This document shows, piece by piece, positions 6,340 through 7,675 of a stretch of DNA of 7,675 bases. A program made the translations under genes and the position numbers. The stretch lies in NCBI GenBank assembly GCA_041678685.1, contig JBAYNV010000103.1:1-7675 (forward strand), in the 5' to 3' direction. This DNA comes from DUPQ01 sp041678685 (GTDB lineage: Bacteria > Bacillota > Clostridia > DUPQ01). Numbering within the stretch: position 1 is the stretch's first letter; every line of letters starts with the position of its first letter. A model generated the notes under the pieces. The model made no database searches. It was not told the origin of the DNA and saw nothing but the letters and a program-made list of their open reading frames with translations.

Positions 6340-6416
6340 TGGTGAAGATGAACAGACTTGAACTGTTGACCTCTTGCATGTCGTGCAAGCGCTCTAGCCA
6401 GCTGAGCTACACCTCC
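6340..6416 (-). tRNA. tRNA with anticodon GAC (predicted Val), alanine-tRNA-like body, atypical C33
   Basis: The 77 nt fold into a full cloverleaf. The acceptor GGAGGTG pairs with CATCTTC (G2:U71 and G5:U68 wobbles). The D arm is GCTC/GAGC with a 9-nt loop containing GG. The anticodon arm is CTTGC/GCAAG, the variable loop has 5 nt, and the T arm is AACAG/CTGTT with loop TTCAAGT. A73 and CCA are encoded. The anticodon loop reads ACGACAT, giving anticodon GAC (6380-6382), which reads valine codons GUC/GUU. Position 33 is C (6383) where nearly all tRNAs have U. The same anticodon stem with loop ATGGCAT is, from memory, the bacterial tRNA-Ala(GGC) arm, so this looks like an Ala-type tRNA altered at positions 33 and 35. 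The Ala identity pair G3:U70 is A3:U70 here. It lies 17 nt after the glycerate kinase stop. It could be a working Val tRNA or a decaying copy. Confidence 0.85.
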
Positions 6417-6430
6417 GTCTCACTTCATAT

Positions 6431-6459
6431 ATATTACATTATTGAAATCAATCCTGCAA
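6431..6459 (-). promoter_or_regulatory. Weak candidate promoter for the tRNA, within the 3' end of the glycerate kinase gene
   Basis: TTGCAG (6454-6459) and TAATAT (6431-6436) are spaced by 17 bp on the minus strand and would start a transcript about 8 nt before the tRNA. Matches are only 3 of 6 and 4 of 6. The tRNA may instead be processed from a glycerate kinase read-through transcript. Confidence 0.3.
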
Positions 6460-7564
6460 TATTTTTCGCCTCCTGATATAATAAATTTTGGCTGTTCCTG
6501 ATAGATTCCTCCAGTGTCATGGGCCCGTTAGCTATGGAAAACAGGGCTGTAATGCCATGATCCTTCAGTTCTTCCGCTTCTTCTGTCACCGCTCCGCTTA
6601 TACAGATGACCGGTTTTTTGTACTTTTTAGATAATAGGCCCACCCTGTAGGGAAGTTTGCCGTATGATGTCTGCCTGTCCGTTTTTCCTTCCCCTGTTAT
6701 GACCAGATCACACGAGGAGATAGCCTTTTCCAGTCCAGTACTGTTCAATATGACATCGAAGCCGCTCTTTATTACCGGTTCGCATACTGTCATAAGACCT
6801 CCTGCCAGCCCTCCCGCCGCACCTGCGCTTTTTCTTTGTGATATGTCCTTACTCAGGTACTTTATAAATTTATCCGACATATTTTTAAGCCCTGCGTCAA
6901 GCTCCAAAACGGCATCTTTATCCGCACCCTTCTGAGGCGCGAAAACGTATGCAGCGCCGGTTCTGCCGTAATATACATTTTCCACGTCACATGCAAAGGT
7001 AAATGATGCTCCTGCTATTTCTTTCATCAGTTGCGAGTTATCTATACGGTCCACCTGAGCCATCGCTCTTCCTGAAGGTGCAAGAAGACAGTTATTTTTA
7101 TCATAAAATCTCATGCCCAAAGCTGATAATGCTCCCATACCGCCGTCAGATGTCGCAGTTCCTCCGAACCCTATGATCACATTACGGAACCCTTTTTTTA
7201 ATACTTCAGCTATTATCTGGCCTGTACCGAAAGAAGAAGCCGCCAGAGGATCCAGCTTATCTTTTTCTATTCCCTGTATGCCTGATGCGCATGCGGATTC
7301 CACGACCGCTGTACTGTTATCACCCAAAATGCCATAAAAACCACTGAGCTTCTCACCGAACACTCCTGTGACATTGACAGATTCGGTACGGCCTTTAGTT
7401 GCATCCACTAAACATTCTACGGTGCCTTCGCCTCCGTCAGCCATGGGAAAGCTGCCCGTTTCAACATCAGGCATGACATCATGCAGTGCACAGCTGACTA
7501 TAGAAACACACTGCGCCGCGGTCATGCATCCTTTATATGAGTCCATTGCTAGTATTATCTTCAT
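6434..7564 (-). CDS. glxK: Glycerate kinase, GarK/GlxK family
   Basis: This cytosolic enzyme phosphorylates D-glycerate with ATP, feeding glycerate from glycolate/glucarate/serine-type breakdown into glycolysis; members mostly make 2-phosphoglycerate. At 376 residues it has normal family length. Hallmarks in order are MKIILAMDSYKG (1-12), FPMADGGEGTVE (39-50), DPLAASSFGTGQ (105-116), GFGGTATSDGGMGALSALG (132-150), ACDVENVYYGRTGAAYVF (191-208), APQKGA (209-214) and TGEGKTDRQTSYGKLP (290-305). ATG 7564 is fixed by the conserved N-terminus, yet no ribosome site precedes it. A promoter places transcription start at or one base before the ATG, so the mRNA is probably leaderless. The tRNA follows 17 nt after the stop on the same strand. 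No neighbouring gene for glycerate production is visible. The family is certain; 2- versus 3-phosphoglycerate product is inferred. Confidence 0.96.
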   Translation of the reverse strand: MKIILAMDSYKGCMTAAQCVSIVSCALHDVMPDVETGSFPMADGGEGTVECLVDATKGRTESVNVTGVFGEKLSGFYGILGDNSTAVVESACASGIQGIEKDKLDPLAASSFGTGQIIAEVLKKGFRNVIIGFGGTATSDGGMGALSALGMRFYDKNNCLLAPSGRAMAQVDRIDNSQLMKEIAGASFTFACDVENVYYGRTGAAYVFAPQKGADKDAVLELDAGLKNMSDKFIKYLSKDISQRKSAGAAGGLAGGLMTVCEPVIKSGFDVILNSTGLEKAISSCDLVITGEGKTDRQTSYGKLPYRVGLLSKKYKKPVICISGAVTEEAEELKDHGITALFSIANGPMTLEESIRNSQNLLYQEAKNIAGLISIM

Positions 7565-7580
7565 GTATAGAATTATACAT
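7563..7580. promoter_or_regulatory. 18-bp dyad (candidate operator) over the -10 and start codon of glycerate kinase
   Basis: ATGTATA (7563-7569) and TATACAT (7574-7580) are perfect inverted copies around GAAT. The dyad spans the -10 hexamer, the predicted start point and the first bases of the coding sequence. That is a typical place for a repressor operator, but no regulator gene is in view. Confidence 0.5.
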
Positions 7581-7600
7581 TTTTATCTGCATGCGGGCAA
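7572..7600 (-). promoter_or_regulatory. Promoter of glycerate kinase, predicted to give a leaderless mRNA
   Basis: TTGCCC (7595-7600, 4 of 6) and a perfect TATAAT (7572-7577) are separated by exactly 17 bp on the minus strand. The expected start point is 7565, one base before the ATG at 7562-7564. Confidence 0.65.
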
Positions 7601-7602
7601 GA

Positions 7603-7637
7603 TATGATAAGCCATACTGCTGCATGGATGTATCATA
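7603..7637. repeat. Interrupted inverted repeat upstream of the glycerate kinase promoter
   Basis: TATGATA (7603-7609) pairs with TATCATA (7631-7637), and inside it CCAT (7612-7615) pairs with ATGG (7624-7627) around an 8-nt centre. It lies just upstream of the -35 element and could be an activator site, or part of a divergent gene's control region beyond the window. No gene is seen in 7565-7675. Confidence 0.35.
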
Positions 7638-7675
7638 ATAGAATATCCGGAATCAAGTATGGGAATGTATGGAAA

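Overview
The window looks like chromosomal DNA of an anaerobic low-to-mid GC Firmicute, most likely a Clostridia member of the Lachnospiraceae/Eubacteriales type. The reasons are AGGAGG/GAGGTG-type ribosome binding sites, frequent ATA and AGA/AGG codons, sigma-A-like promoters, a tRNA with an encoded CCA, and protein styles such as the DUF4143 ATPase and the type-2 glycerate kinase. This placement is an inference; no marker gene is present.

Layout from left to right. Positions 1-690 (+) are the 3' end of an ABC exporter gene (nucleotide-binding domain only), closed by a terminator at 765-798. Convergent to it is a very AT-rich gene (797-2155, -) for an AAA_14/DUF4143 ATPase. Its promoter region carries three copies of ACGCAATCA at exactly 33-bp spacing. 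Next on the minus strand is a stop-to-start coupled pair: a PIG-L/LmbE-type deacetylase (3197-3958) and a single-pass membrane-anchored protein of unknown function (2306-3196). A 218-bp divergent promoter region separates this pair from a plus-strand NAD-dependent epimerase/dehydratase gene (4177-5208). The epimerase gene overlaps tail-to-tail by 10 bp with a minus-strand gene for a putative HExxH zinc peptidase (5199-6257). The epimerase terminator lies inside the peptidase coding sequence. Upstream of the peptidase, on the same strand, are a strong terminator hairpin (6291-6328), a tRNA gene with anticodon GAC (6340-6416) and a glycerate kinase gene (6434-7564).

Functionally this is mostly ordinary housekeeping and accessory metabolism: glycerate phosphorylation, a sugar-nucleotide or related epimerase/reductase, a cytosolic deacetylase and an exporter. 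I see no multi-gene defence, CRISPR or biosynthetic system. The most unusual signals are small-scale. (1) The tRNA has an alanine-tRNA-like body, a valine anticodon, C instead of U at position 33, and no G3:U70 pair. (2) The 33-bp phased repeats overlap the start point and the -35 element of the DUF4143 ATPase promoter. (3) The glycerate kinase gene appears to give a leaderless mRNA, with an 18-bp dyad over its -10 and start codon. (4) A terminator of one gene is embedded in the coding region of its convergent neighbour.

No gene-free stretch exceeds 300 bases. The intergenic regions (691-796, 2156-2305, 3959-4176, 6258-6433, 7565-7675) hold the regulatory elements listed.
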